Source: Torymus aiolomorphi
Lineage: Eukaryota; Arthropoda; Insecta; Hymenoptera; Torymidae
Direction: 5' to 3'
Length of the DNA stretch: 64,000 nucleotides
Assembly: GCA_036365515.1 (NCBI GenBank)
Contig: CM070874.1
Coordinates: 62,825,583-62,889,582 of the forward strand
Position numbers and translations under genes: made by a program. The notes under the pieces were generated by a model, which saw only the letters and a program-made list of their open reading frames with translations, did not search any database and had not been told where the DNA came from. Positions 53,330 through 64,000 of this stretch are shown in pieces (position 1 is the stretch's first letter; every line of letters begins with the position of its first letter).

Positions 53330-54290
53330 GTTAAATTAATAGTTAATATGCGATGTCAATAGTTAAAATATTTCTCTGTACATTTTTAATACATTTTCTT
53401 ATTAAATATAAATAAATCCTTCTCTCAGTGTGCAATTTTAAAAGATCAATTAACAGGTTCATCAGCGATAATTTTCAATTTCTCTTAATTATTATAAAAC
53501 TGCAAGAGAAACATCTTTCATTTTCATATATCTTTTCATAAATTTATTTATTTTCAAGTCAATTAACAAATTGAAAAATACAGATTTTACGTCTTTAGTA
53601 ATATTAATGATTTACAAACTGCATTAATAGTACATTATGACACTGGTGTGAAAGGTGATTATTCACCGCATCAGACGTTTTTCGCACGAGCGAAGCTAGT
53701 GAGAAAAGTTGAATGCGGTAAAAATCACCTTACACACTAGTTTCGTACAGTATTTTATACCACGAAGCTTAAAAATTATGTCAAAGTTGTGATTTTTAGG
53801 TTAGAGCGGTATAAATCAGTTTTATAGCACTACGAATGGAGGTATAAATGACAATGTTCTGTATCAAATTAACTTAGTTGCGAAACTGCAATTCAACGGC
53901 TGTGATTTCCATTTTGTAGTGAATGGAATAGTTTTATTCATATGGAATCTCTGCTGTGTAAATGCTATCCTTTTGTTTGAATACATTATTCAGAATAGCG
54001 TACGCTCATCGGCGTTAACAGAATGCCAATTAAAAATTTTGTTACTATGTGTAACTTTCAGTTTCAACTATATTGCGTATAACAGATATTATAGCTCAAT
54101 GGTTAATACTGCGATGCCAATAATGGACTAATCGACGTTTAAACTGTAAAATTATCAAAATTACAAGTTCATTATCGGTATAAAACTGAAATCAATCAGA
54201 AGCCCATGACAAAAACGAACAAGCGTAAACGAACTACAAGAAAATTTGACTAACGTTAGGGAATAACGAGGATCAGCCTCAGCTTAATTC
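53330..54290. other. AT-rich DNA with a decayed copy of the GAGCGAAGC palindrome
   Basis: 53645-53800 is related to 39626-39790 (GCACGAGCGAAGCTAGTG; TTTATACCACGAAGC). No gene recognised. Confidence 0.5.
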
Positions 54291-54299
54291 CGTAATTAG

Positions 54300-56480
54300 G
54301 TCGTAAAAGTGCACCAACCGATTTTTTTCCACTCCCTTTCTCCACCCACACAGCTCGCTCGCACTCCTTTTTTTTTCTCACGAAAGAACTTGGAAATGAC
54401 GTTAACACGGGCCACCGCCGCCGCCGGACGACTCTCCACTCTCCGTATGATTTATGGTCCTCAGACCCGTAGTTAACCGCTGCGCGCGCGAGAGCGTGCT
54501 CGGAAAAACTGCATGTATTCCGAAAGAGAGCGAGAGAAGGATAAAAAATCGTACAGTCGGCGCGTGAAAAATAGTCATTAGCGCCTGGCGGAGAGAAGCA
54601 GCAGCGGCAGCAGCAGCGAAAAGACCCTTAAAACTTTTTCCCGCCGACGCCGACAAGTTGGCGGAAAACGCCGGGTCAGCTGTGCGAGCAAGTGTTTCTC
54701 GTTAGGAGGGCACACACAATCGTATATATACGCGGAGGGTGAACGAGCGAGCGCCAAAATCAATGGGGAGAATAGGTCACGCGTTTATCGAAGCCGCTCT
54801 CGCTTTGCGGCTTTTCTCTCGGCTTTTTAGAGCGAACCGCGCAAGGTTTTCTCGCGCGATTTTGTACGGCAGCGGCTGTGTGGTTAATTGAGCGCTTTTG
54901 TGCGGATGTTTCTTTAGGTTTGAGAAGATCAAAGGAGGAGCTCGCCGAATTTTACACTTGTGCGAGCGCAGCCACGCGCGCGCAGCCCCGCGTATAATTA
55001 ATGGGGAACAAATTTCGCTGAACGCGCGGTTAAATGATATAGACGCGCGCGTTGTATACCTGCGCGTTTTGGGATTATATCCCGTTATTTGAAAATTATT
55101 TTTATTTTGTATACGTTAACTTTTAATGCGAAGTTTTATTATTTTCATTAATATATTGCCGGGAAATCAATTAATGAATACCATTTTCCGAGGTAATTAG
55201 TACGGGAAAACTTTTTAATTTATTCGGTATAATCTGTAAAGTACGACCCATTAATGGATTATATACGATTTATTTAGATTTATAATTTTCGTTTAAGTTA
55301 TGAAATTTTCGAAATGCCTGTTGTGTAGAGATAAATTTCGAAGCCAAACTAATAAGGAGCATGAATAGGAATTTTCGACTTTTCGCTGAAAAGCTTTATG
55401 CTGCATTTTGAGATAGTCCTTTCTTACGGTCTTAACAAAAGGACAATAGACAATACAATAGAGCAAGGAATAGACTCTCGTTGCAGACTTCTACTGCCGG
55501 AGGAGATCAAAGAAAAATTTTCTCGTTCGGTAATTAAAAATTGTAATTTAGTTAATCGCCTTGATAGCGAACAAATAAGCTTCAACACATTAATTAAATA
55601 ACTATAGAAAGGTAAAATAAAGCTACGTAATGGTTTAACTTGATTATTATATAATTTATCACATTATATGTAACTACAATAACTTTTAATTGAAGTACGA
55701 ACAATTTTTGATTCACAAAAAATACAATTATTTTCGTTACTATAATTATGAGCTTTAATTGACGCAACCAAACGCAGGGAACTTTTAATTGATTTACAAA
55801 TAAAAATATCAGTATAAACATATATTTTGTAACTAACATAAATATATCACATTTTACGTAACCATAAAAATAAATTGTTATCAATGCAGATGATTATAAA
55901 CTAACGCCGCCATGATTATTTATCGTACATTTTAGTATCTAATGAATTTAACAGTAAGTTTTTTGGTTTTTAACTGCTGCTACATCTGAATCGCAATGCA
56001 ACGTTATAACAACACACGAAATGTAAAATATTTATCGACCCCCTATTCACAGCGTTGTTACTCAAAGTAGATAACACAAACTCCATTCCTACACGAGCAT
56101 TCAAACTCTTCGCGCAACTATATATAATCTACTTTCGAAAATGATGTGTATTAATGGACCATCAAATCTCCGTCCACCACTTGTAACAGAGCCTGAAAAA
56201 AAAAAGTTGATCCGCACCCTACCTAACCCCCTCTTTAAAGTAGTTTTCTCGCGGCCGTTTTACACACCATTCGGGCCCCAACTCGCCATCGTGTAAACTC
56301 CGCAGGGGCGCACTAAAAAGGCCCGCGTGTGCGTATACATATTTATGAAAAAATTATCGATCAGCCGCAAAGGAGAGTGATCATTCCCATATCTGCATCG
56401 GGACAGAAATCGAAAGGACAGGGAGAAACGCTCGCCATGCGACGCGTATTTTTTTACGGCGGTAATAAAATAGCGCACGC
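54300..56480. other. CpG-rich (54.3-55.1 kb) then AT-rich DNA; no gene seen
   Basis: Short frames such as the 67-codon one at 55398-55601 have no recognised motif. CpG-rich again from 56220. Confidence 0.4.
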
Positions 56481-56483
56481 GCG

Positions 56484-56487
<4 letters not shown>

Positions 56488-56553
<66 letters not shown>
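56488..56553. repeat. (TA)n microsatellite
   Basis: About 33 TA units, followed by (CT)n at 56588-56640 and (GT)n at 56795-56820. Confidence 0.95.
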
Positions 56554-56557
<4 letters not shown>

Positions 56558-56588
56558 CGTACGGCTCTTTATCGTCGTCGTCGTTGCC

Positions 56589-56643
<55 letters not shown>

Positions 56644-56792
56644 CACACTCACTCGCCGCATATTTCACGAAACTTTACAATGACTAGTGCGCGAAAGTCC
56701 CGATTTAATGGGGTTTTATATGCTCGGCTGGAAATGTGATTTGGGGTGCGCCCAGCCGGCGCGAGCGAACGCTCGACGGGGTGGGTATATAG

Positions 56793-56823
<31 letters not shown>

Positions 56824-56899
56824 TGAGTATATACACAGCATCGTTGCCCTCCCAGTCATGAATCGACACGCGATATTACAAAACCGGCGGAGAATTGTC

Positions 56900-58802
56900 C
56901 CGCTGGTGTAAGTGCACCCGGTTGTTCTATAGGCCAACGTACGATACGGGAAGAAAGGAGTGTGTTTACCGTTGAGCTGATATATGTGAGCAAAGTGTGA
57001 AATTAATAAATACACATAACATCTCTGGATTACTTCAAAAAATAGTTTTGTTTTCAATCCGAGTTGAATTTAAAAGGCTTTTATTTATGTATTATTAGTG
57101 GATGAAAAGTAATGCTAGATTTATTAAGTTAATGTTATGACTGTGAGAATGTAAAAGTGAAAAAATCAATAATCCCGTAATAAATTAAAATTAAAATCTC
57201 ATATTACAAACACTCAATATTTTAGATACAAAATAAAGTAATCCCAAATTTTACAGTTACAATTTAGAAAATAAATATATAAGTATTTTATAAGTTATAT
57301 GTTAATTGCATAATCTATACTTATAATTTACGTAACCAGCAATAACTTTTTAATAAATTTAATAGTTTTGATTATTTAAAAATCAAGTCAATATGAATTA
57401 AGTGAATCGTTGAGATATTTTTTACATATGCAGATGAGTTTCATTTACATCAGAGATTCTATGATAAATGATGGATTAAAAGCTTAAATTTATGCTCTCA
57501 TATCTTGAGATTCGAATAGATTCCCTGATTAATTTATGATTTATTATAAGAACATAAAACAAACGTTTGAAGAAAAAAACACCGCCTACCACTCCGAATG
57601 AATTCGTCGCATCAACGTAAACAGAAAAAAAATCTTTCACAACGATTCCCCGAAATTAGTCAACAATTAGGGATTTAAACGAAACTCGTTCCAATCCGTT
57701 GACGCATTATGCAAATCGCGACCGACCCCCGGGCCAGTTTCGCCGCGTTAAAGCGTAAAACGGGGGCATCTGGGTGTACCGATATGCATATACAGTCCAC
57801 GAGACTCCCGCAGCGGGCGCACAATGTGTAAGTGGCAAGGAGTAGGCGAGAAAAATGATATAGCCTCCTTTCGGCTACGAACTAATACCGGCATTAGAGG
57901 TCACGTGAATGTTTCATTAGACATACCGCATCAACGGCTCTCTCTCTCTCTCTACTTTTTTATATCATTGCGAGGGATTTGGCACCGTTTCTTTTTACCC
58001 CCACGAGCGCACGGCACGTGGCCCCCGTGTATACGGCGATTCTGAATCGTGTTAAATTACGATTTTATGTGCGAGCGCAAGTTACGGGCGGATTTAGTCC
58101 CACACGTACACACACATACATATGCACGCACGCGTTACACACGCAGGCGATCGGGAAAAAATCGTTATTTCGGTCGGATTCTTTGTACGAGAGCGGTGTG
58201 AAATTTTTTTTTTAGTCGAACCCGATTGGGCATAAAGGAGTATAATGTGCGATGTCGATGGGAATTACTGTGATTCTCACGATTTTTTCATTCCTGCTAT
58301 GATAGACTACTATGCGTGATTGATATCTCTGTTAAAAAATATTTACAAAAGTATATTGTATTTCTAAATATTTCCATCCAACGTTTAAACTTTTCATTTT
58401 ATTCTCAAATAATTGAAGCATTAAATTTTCAAAAGTACCCAAAACAAGCGATAAAACATAACAGCCAAGCAAGTTAATTAAACTTTCAAGCGACGAAATC
58501 TTTAGTAGAACAAAGAAGCAACGTCTGCTTACTCAGCTTCGAAATAACAAATCACCCCTAGCCATGTCAAATCAAGAGCCAGTGCGGAGATCCAATAAAA
58601 CTAAGGACTTCCTTCATTAATTATCCTAGCCCCCGAAAACTCCAATAACTTTTTGCCATGCCTCCGGAGATGCTCACACCGTCACCGCAAAGGAAGAGGG
58701 GCCGGGCCGGCGAAACATCCCCTCGTCTCGTCTCATATCGAGCCCGCGCCGTCCTGTCAAACGTTCATGTTTACTAATGCCGTCGGGGAATGGGTCGGGA
58801 AA

Positions 58803-58840
<38 letters not shown>

Positions 58841-60060
58841 AGAGAAATTCAGACACCGCACAACTATCTTGCGGATAACAACCGAACAATCGGGAAGAAA
58901 CTTTTCGGACTATAACGAAGCCCTGCCCTATTCGTCTCGCTTCGTCCCTCGTCGATACACGTAGTGAGAGAACCTCGAAATTCATTTTTTTCCCTCCGGA
59001 AAAATTGCGTACACGCGCGTAACGCACCTAGCGCACGCACGTGTGTATACACCGAAAAATACGCCGGAAGTTTTTCGACCAAGCCCGAAAAAAATCCGGC
59101 GAGGTTCGCTCGACGCATATAAAAGCGCGCGGACGCGCGGGTGAGTGACAGAGTGAGTTCCGTCGATGCGAAAAACTGTTACTACAGAATACAAAAAAAA
59201 AGGCGCGTATATAAAACGGAAAAAGGGACTCGCGTTTCCCTCTCGTATTAGCAGAGCTACAGGAATAAGGCGGGCCCGATTTATCTATTATTCGCGGCGG
59301 CCGCGTTAAAGTGCGAGGCAGAGGAGTATCGATGTGTGTGTGTGTGTGTGTATGCGTGTGTGTGTGCGTGTGTGCGCGTGTGCGCGCGGGTATGGGAATG
59401 ACGAATGGACGACACGTCTTTTCTTTTACGTTTGCGATGGAGGGTCGAGTTCACGGTCGCCTCGCGCGTCGAAAAGACGCTGACTTATATGCTCGCACGC
59501 GCACAGTTGGATAAGAGATGTTGCTTTATGCGCCGCGCTTTCGCGGTAAATGAAGATTAAGCTTTTTGTTGAAATGTAATGGTTTAGGCTGTATTTGTCA
59601 AGCGCGAAAAATATTTCTTATAATGCAGTATTATACAATATTTTGGTGGTATCTTATTTGATATAGCTATACAAATAAAAAAAGCCTTGTCAGCACTGTA
59701 TTCGTCAAAATTTAGGAAAAATATAAATTTTCCTATCAGTTGTAACTTCTTATTTTTCTCTGGAAACGTTTCGAAAAATGTAAAGGGTAGAACAAAAAAT
59801 TGCACGTTTAAACAAATATCTTTCTATTATTTGTAAAAGTCATAAAAAAAACTGCAGGCATACATTTCGTTATAAATTTCAAAGAATTTGTGTACGTGTA
59901 GCTCCAAAAACATTCTTTTACCCGATATAGTTATTATTCTAAATATTTTCAGCGCAGAATAATTTTTAAAGTTCTTGCTATATTTTTGTGAAATGTATTT
60001 ATTTAGTTTCATAAAGATGATAATTAATTAATCTGTTGAGAATAGTCTAAATATTGCACT
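56900..60060. other. Gene-free DNA with CpG-rich patches
   Basis: CpG-rich at 57.7-58.15 and 58.64-59.5 kb; (GA)n at 58806-58838 and a GT/GC run at 59334-59392. Otherwise AT-rich; nothing coding recognised. Confidence 0.4.
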
Positions 60061-60070
60061 CCAATTGTTT

Positions 60071-60358
60071 ATTAATGTGTAATGGATCGATCTGACGGAG
60101 GCAGGTAAAAGAAAAAGAAAAACAAAATTTTTTCTTTATATTTTCTTTACGATTCTTTTCCTTGTAACCAAAGTGATAGTTTATTTTTTCCATAATGTAT
60201 AAAAAAAATTATTTTTGTTATTAATAAATTACAGCCTGAAGAGGTTGGCGGACCATGCCAACGAAACGTTCCTAAAATATAAAGAAAATATAAAGAAAAA
60301 ACTTTGTTTTTCTTTTTCTTTTATCTGCCTCCGTCAGATCGATCCATTACACATTAAT
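60071..60358. mobile_element. Palindromic element with hammerhead-like core (d)
   Basis: Arms of about 75 bases (TTAATGTGTAATGGATCGAT and inverse) surround CTGAAGA (60236-60242), GTTGGC-loop-GCCAAC, GAAAC and GTT (60268-60270). Core and stem II fit a hammerhead, but no stem I pairing is seen next to it. Possibly paired pseudo-LTR ends of another Penelope-like family. Confidence 0.5.
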
Positions 60359-60389
60359 AATTAATTAATCTATTGTCTCCCTATATGAA

Positions 60390-60670
60390 TAAAAAAACCG
60401 CTGCCAATTCATTGGACCGTGGCTTCCTCAAACTTAATTTGCTTATTCCTTTAATTAATTTTTAATAAAAAAATTTATAATTTTTGCAACAATTTATTAC
60501 ATAATTATAATTAAATTCATTTATTAAGATTAAAAAGTATTAATTTATAAATTATGTATAAAATATGAATAAAATTAATACGTATGATCTTTTTAAATTA
60601 TGTGTGAAAAATAAATAAAATAATTGATTGTAATATTATCATCAAATCCTTTTAAAATTCATAAATAACC
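60390..60670 (+). repeat. Repeat family A fragment
   Basis: Starts ACCGCTGCCAATTCATTGG as at 26143 and follows it for about 150 bases before diverging. Confidence 0.65.
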
Positions 60671-61740
60671 TTCACTTCAAATTATATTTTCTTTCTGAAA
60701 TTTCACACATAGGGTACTTGTCTCTAGTAGTATGCCTGTCTGTATTTGTGTGCTCTTTCTGGAATTTTCGATGTAAGAAAAAGGTTCTAACCTTAAAAAT
60801 AATAAATGGCTATTATAAAACAAAAACAGGTATACAACACGCGCGCATCGGCGCATAGCGCATAGCGCATGTCATTTCTATTTTATTTATTTATTTATTT
60901 AATAATTTGACGGGCAAATTGCCCTTTACAAGAATATAAACAACAAATAGATCCTTTTAGTAATATTACAACATGTGATATAGTACATATAGTGATGCAG
61001 TAGAAACAGTGAATTAATATTGTGTCGAAATACCTCTAAGAGTATTTTTAAATGCCGCAATAGAGGTTTCTATAGTATACATAAATAAGTTCCCGAATAA
61101 TTACGATTTTAAAAGAGGATTAAAATAGTTTTAACCTCAAATATCTCTGAAATTCATAAACGAATTCTTTTACCCTAAGAACTCTTCTAATAAATAATAT
61201 ACAAACTCTACATCTCCACCAAATTTCAAAGAAATTCAAACAATTTTAAGGTAATTATATTGTGCGACAACAAAGAAAGTCATTTTGAAAAATACTAAAA
61301 TTTTAAATATCAAACATCACCAAAAATAACCATATAATCTGGATGAAATTTTACACAGGTATTGCCTATATCGCATGCAAAATAGTCTATAAATTTCAAG
61401 CTGATACATGCAGTCGTCATTGAGAAATTACGATTTTGAAAAAAACCGTAAAAGAATTTTAACCTTAAATATCTCTAAAAATCATGAGACAATTCTTTTA
61501 TCTAAAGAACTTGTACGATAATATATAGACTCTACATCTCCACAAAATTTCAACATGATTAAACCAATTTTTTTTCTTCAGTTATCATGCGACAAAGAAA
61601 ATGACTTTGAAAAATACGAAAATATGCACGCCGTGACACCTGTACCGTGGCGCGCGGCCTTAAACAGCATTTATCGTAACAATCACGAAATAACCAAGGT
61701 AATAATAACACGAAAGAAATAGTTGACTCCAACACTCGTG
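60670..61740. repeat. Dispersed repeats upstream of protease 2
   Basis: 61085-61230 and 61400-61520 are family B pieces; 61450-61740 matches the 5' flank of protease 1. A TTTA run with GGGCAAATTGCCC lies at 60880-60930. No gene. Confidence 0.5.
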
Positions 61741-61780
61741 TTTATTTTATTTTTAATTTATGATTCTATTAATGATCATT

Positions 61781-61802
61781 TGATAAGATCGGTGTATATA
61801 AG
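61781..61802 (+). promoter_or_regulatory. GATA site and TATA box of protease 2
   Basis: TGATAAGA (61781-61788) and TATATAAG (61795-61802), same spacing as in protease 1, 34 bases before the ATG. Confidence 0.55.
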
Positions 61803-61835
61803 GAAGACTTTTTTTCATTTTCACTTATTGCAGTC

Positions 61836-63177
61836 ATGAAGGTTTTGTGTATTTTGTTGTTTGGTTAAAAAATTAATAGATTATTTGATAGATTTATTAA
61901 TAGATTTATTTATTAATAGATTGTTGAATAAAATAGTCCACGAATATTATTAATAGACGTACATGCTTTATCGCATTATGTATTGAATAAATTTCATACA
62001 CAACAGTTTATAGAAATTTAAAAGTTTTTTAAAATAATTCAAAAACATGTTGAGCCTCATTAAACCTCCTTATATCTTGTATATCAACATAATAATTTCA
62101 ATATAAATCTTTAAACCCATAGCTCTCAGGATCAAAGTATTTAAATTTGTTTTTAGGCTAGCGTGCTTTCGATCAGAATAACTAAAATCTGCGGTGCAAC
62201 TATTATAGATGCTTCTTGGATTTTAACTGCTGCACACTGTATCGAGTAAGAGATCATTTAATTTTTATAATTACATTAAGTATTTCTATATCATAGAACT
62301 TCTTACAAAAAATTAAATTAACTCTTTATTGCAAAATAAAAATAGATCGCATATATTAGTAGAAACTGGCACTGGAATCAGACACGTTGTAGGTAACGTA
62401 CACAGAGTTAATCGAACTATAGTGCATGATGATTTTGATGCCTCCAGCAAACACAACGACATTGCTTTAATCGAGGTAATTAAATATGTTTATTTTACCT
62501 GTGAATTACTTAGAAAGGATTTAGTATAGATATAATATCGCTATTCGTGACAATGTTAGTATTTCAATGTGTGTAATAATAGTTTTATACAACTTCGAAA
62601 CTTGTTAAATAAACTTCAGTAAAAATTTTAATTTTTTATTAAGAACTAAGAACTTGTGACTAACGCGAATATTTTCATTATGTTTTTCATCCAGCTTGTA
62701 GAGCCTATTCAATTTAATAATAAACAACATCCTGTAGAACTTGCAAAGCCACACGGTATTCCCAAAGAAGGTGAAATGATGCGGATTTCTGGTTTTGGAA
62801 AGATAGGGGTAAGTTCTTATCCCTCACAGAGAAAGGTTTTCTTTTTTTCTAGAATTTCTTTAGTTAATTAAATTAACTATTTATAGCAACATTTGGACAT
62901 TTCTGATGCTTTGAAGGCTGCATACGTACCTGTAGTGAGTCAAGAAAATTGTCAAAGATATTTCAGTCAACCCATAACCCATAAAATGTTTTGTGCGGGT
63001 AATGAAGTCGCTGGTATGTGCTATGGTGATTCTGGTGGACCTGGTGTTATTGGTGGTAAACTCCATGGAATCATTTCCTTTGGTAACGAACATAGCTGGA
63101 CACTACTTCCTGGAGTGTACACTGCGGTGAACAAATACTATGATTGGATTGTAGAAAAAACTGGAATCAGATTCTAA
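61836..63177 (+). pseudogene. Serine protease 2, exon 2 deleted
   Basis: A duplicate of protease 1. Its ATG (61836) and first 25 coding bases join directly to sequence matching the inside of intron 2, a deletion of about 240 bases that removes the rest of exon 1, intron 1, exon 2 (with the IVGG activation site) and the start of intron 2. The later exons are open: 62157-62245 (TAAHC, canonical), 62346-62475 (NDIAL), 62695-62808 and 62887-63177 (GDSGGPG). The acceptor before the fourth exon changed AG to AA at 62338-62339; the next AG at 62344-62345 would shorten it by six bases in frame. Without exon 2 no normal zymogen can form, so I call it a pseudogene, though the catalytic exons look well kept. 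Confidence 0.8.
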
Positions 63178-63319
63178 AATTTGTAAATCCAACTTAGTAT
63201 AAGAAATACTTGTTTTATATGATAAAAATAAAGTTTTGAACATAAAGAAAAAATTAATAATTTTTATTGAGGGTGTAGTGAATTCATACACCATAGATCC
63301 TTTCGAGCATCATAAATTT

Positions 63320-63800
63320 ATTGATACACCGACGTTTCGGGAGTATAATTAACTCCCCTTATCAAGGCTAAACACAATGAACATACAAAAAATATTAAAC
63401 ATAACGGCAATTATAAAATTTCTTATCACATTAAAGAAAAAACTTTCTTTTCCCTTACCATTCGAGGTGGTATATCAAGTTACAAATTTATAAAGCGGCC
63501 ATAGCGTGGACTCCGCGTGTCAAACAGTTTTTCTTTTTACAATAGATTTTTATTAAATCACCAACATTTGTAAAGGAATACCTGTATAATGAGAATATTT
63601 AGAAAATTAAATTGTACTAAAGAAAAAACCCAAAATAAGAAAAAAGGCATGAAAATTTAAAAAAAAAACTTACATGTTACAAATCAGTCGTTTAGTCATA
63701 ACGTCAGGAGCTGTTTTACCCAGGATGATGTAATCTCACTGTCCAAAAGAGACAATAAGAGTTACGGGCATCTCCGGGGCTATTTATACGGAATAAAGTA
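63320..63800 (-). mobile_element. Penelope-type pseudo-LTR fragment with degenerate hammerhead motif (e)
   Basis: On the minus strand GGGAGT-loop-ACTCCC, GAAAC, GTC and GG (about 63357-63329) match motif (c), but the core reads TTGATAA, so it is probably inactive. About 420 bases upstream lies a TATA box (CCGTATAAATAG, 63790-63780) that may be its promoter. Confidence 0.4.
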
Positions 63801-64000
63801 GTGGGGATAGAAATTTAGTAAGGAAATTGACTTAGTAACGCAGTGCCCACCAATGAAAAACTACTCTCTGCTGCGTAACCGACGAGAATTTTTTGAATTT
63901 GTTAGGTTTGTTACGAATGTTGGTTGATTTATTAACAATGTCGACTGTGGATTTATAACAATTTTTTAGTTTGATAGTATCAAACTGTCTATATTATTAT
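63801..64000. other. Right edge; nothing recognised
   Basis: A minus-strand frame of about 57 codons ends near 63834; no family recognised. It could belong to the element on its left. Confidence 0.3.

Noticed and set aside
55398..55601. 67-codon ORF with plausible composition
   Set aside because: No recognised family and no promoter or splice support; too short to claim.
63329..63365. Active hammerhead at motif (e)
   Set aside because: Core positions C3 and G8 are changed (TTGATAA), so only a decayed relative is claimed.

Overview
The window is nuclear DNA from an arthropod, most likely an insect. An Ty3/gypsy element of the errantivirus type, Sola-, Kolobok-, hAT- and Mutator-type DNA transposons, Helitrons, Penelope-like elements, small-intron serine protease genes, and CpG-rich blocks full of dinucleotide repeats inside AT-rich DNA all point that way. 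A hymenopteran such as a parasitoid wasp is my guess. There is no bacterial-style gene content. The only host-type genes I can support are two chymotrypsin-like serine protease copies, one complete and one damaged.

Layout. 1-11.2 kb: an errantivirus-like retroelement on the minus strand, running off the left edge. It carries 5' LTR with promoter, tRNA-type primer site, structured leader, gag, pol in the same frame behind a leaky-type stop codon, two different envelope-like genes in tandem and the start of a further reading frame. 11.8-16 kb: a 3.5 kb Sola-like transposon with 0.6 kb terminal inverted repeats sits inside a foldback MITE; a second copy of the MITE at 20.6-21.6 kb shows the empty site. 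16-24 kb and 37-41 kb: gene-free DNA alternating between AT-rich stretches and CpG-rich patches with (CT)n, (CA)n and (GA)n runs. 24.2-30.3 kb: an A-B-A'-B' arrangement of inverted repeat families.

30.9-32.5 kb: the six-exon protease gene. 34.1-36.9 kb: a Penelope-like element with a 12-bp target duplication, inverted pseudo-LTRs carrying hammerhead-ribozyme-like motifs and a GIY-YIG endonuclease fragment; a MITE is inserted in one arm and a hAT MITE is inserted in that MITE. 41.0-44.2 and 44.2-52.7 kb: two Helitrons end to end on the minus strand with the same 3' end (GC hairpin plus CTAG). The first is non-autonomous and filled by a 2.5 kb minisatellite. The second holds a decayed helicase gene split by a 1.0 kb GC-rich insertion and by a 3.6 kb Kolobok-like transposon, which itself hosts a Harbinger-like MITE. 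53-60 kb: mostly gene-free, with a tRNA-like SINE fragment and microsatellites. 60-64 kb: a small palindromic element with a hammerhead-like core, the second protease copy (exon 2 deleted), and a further Penelope-type fragment.

The main story is nested transposition. Because several host repeats occur twice or are palindromic, the undisturbed sister copy gives the pre-insertion sequence, so target duplications and insertion order can be read directly. The most unusual items are the double-envelope retroelement with a UAA-CAA-UCA gag/pol junction, its duplicated leader with compensatory base changes, and the hammerhead-like motifs.
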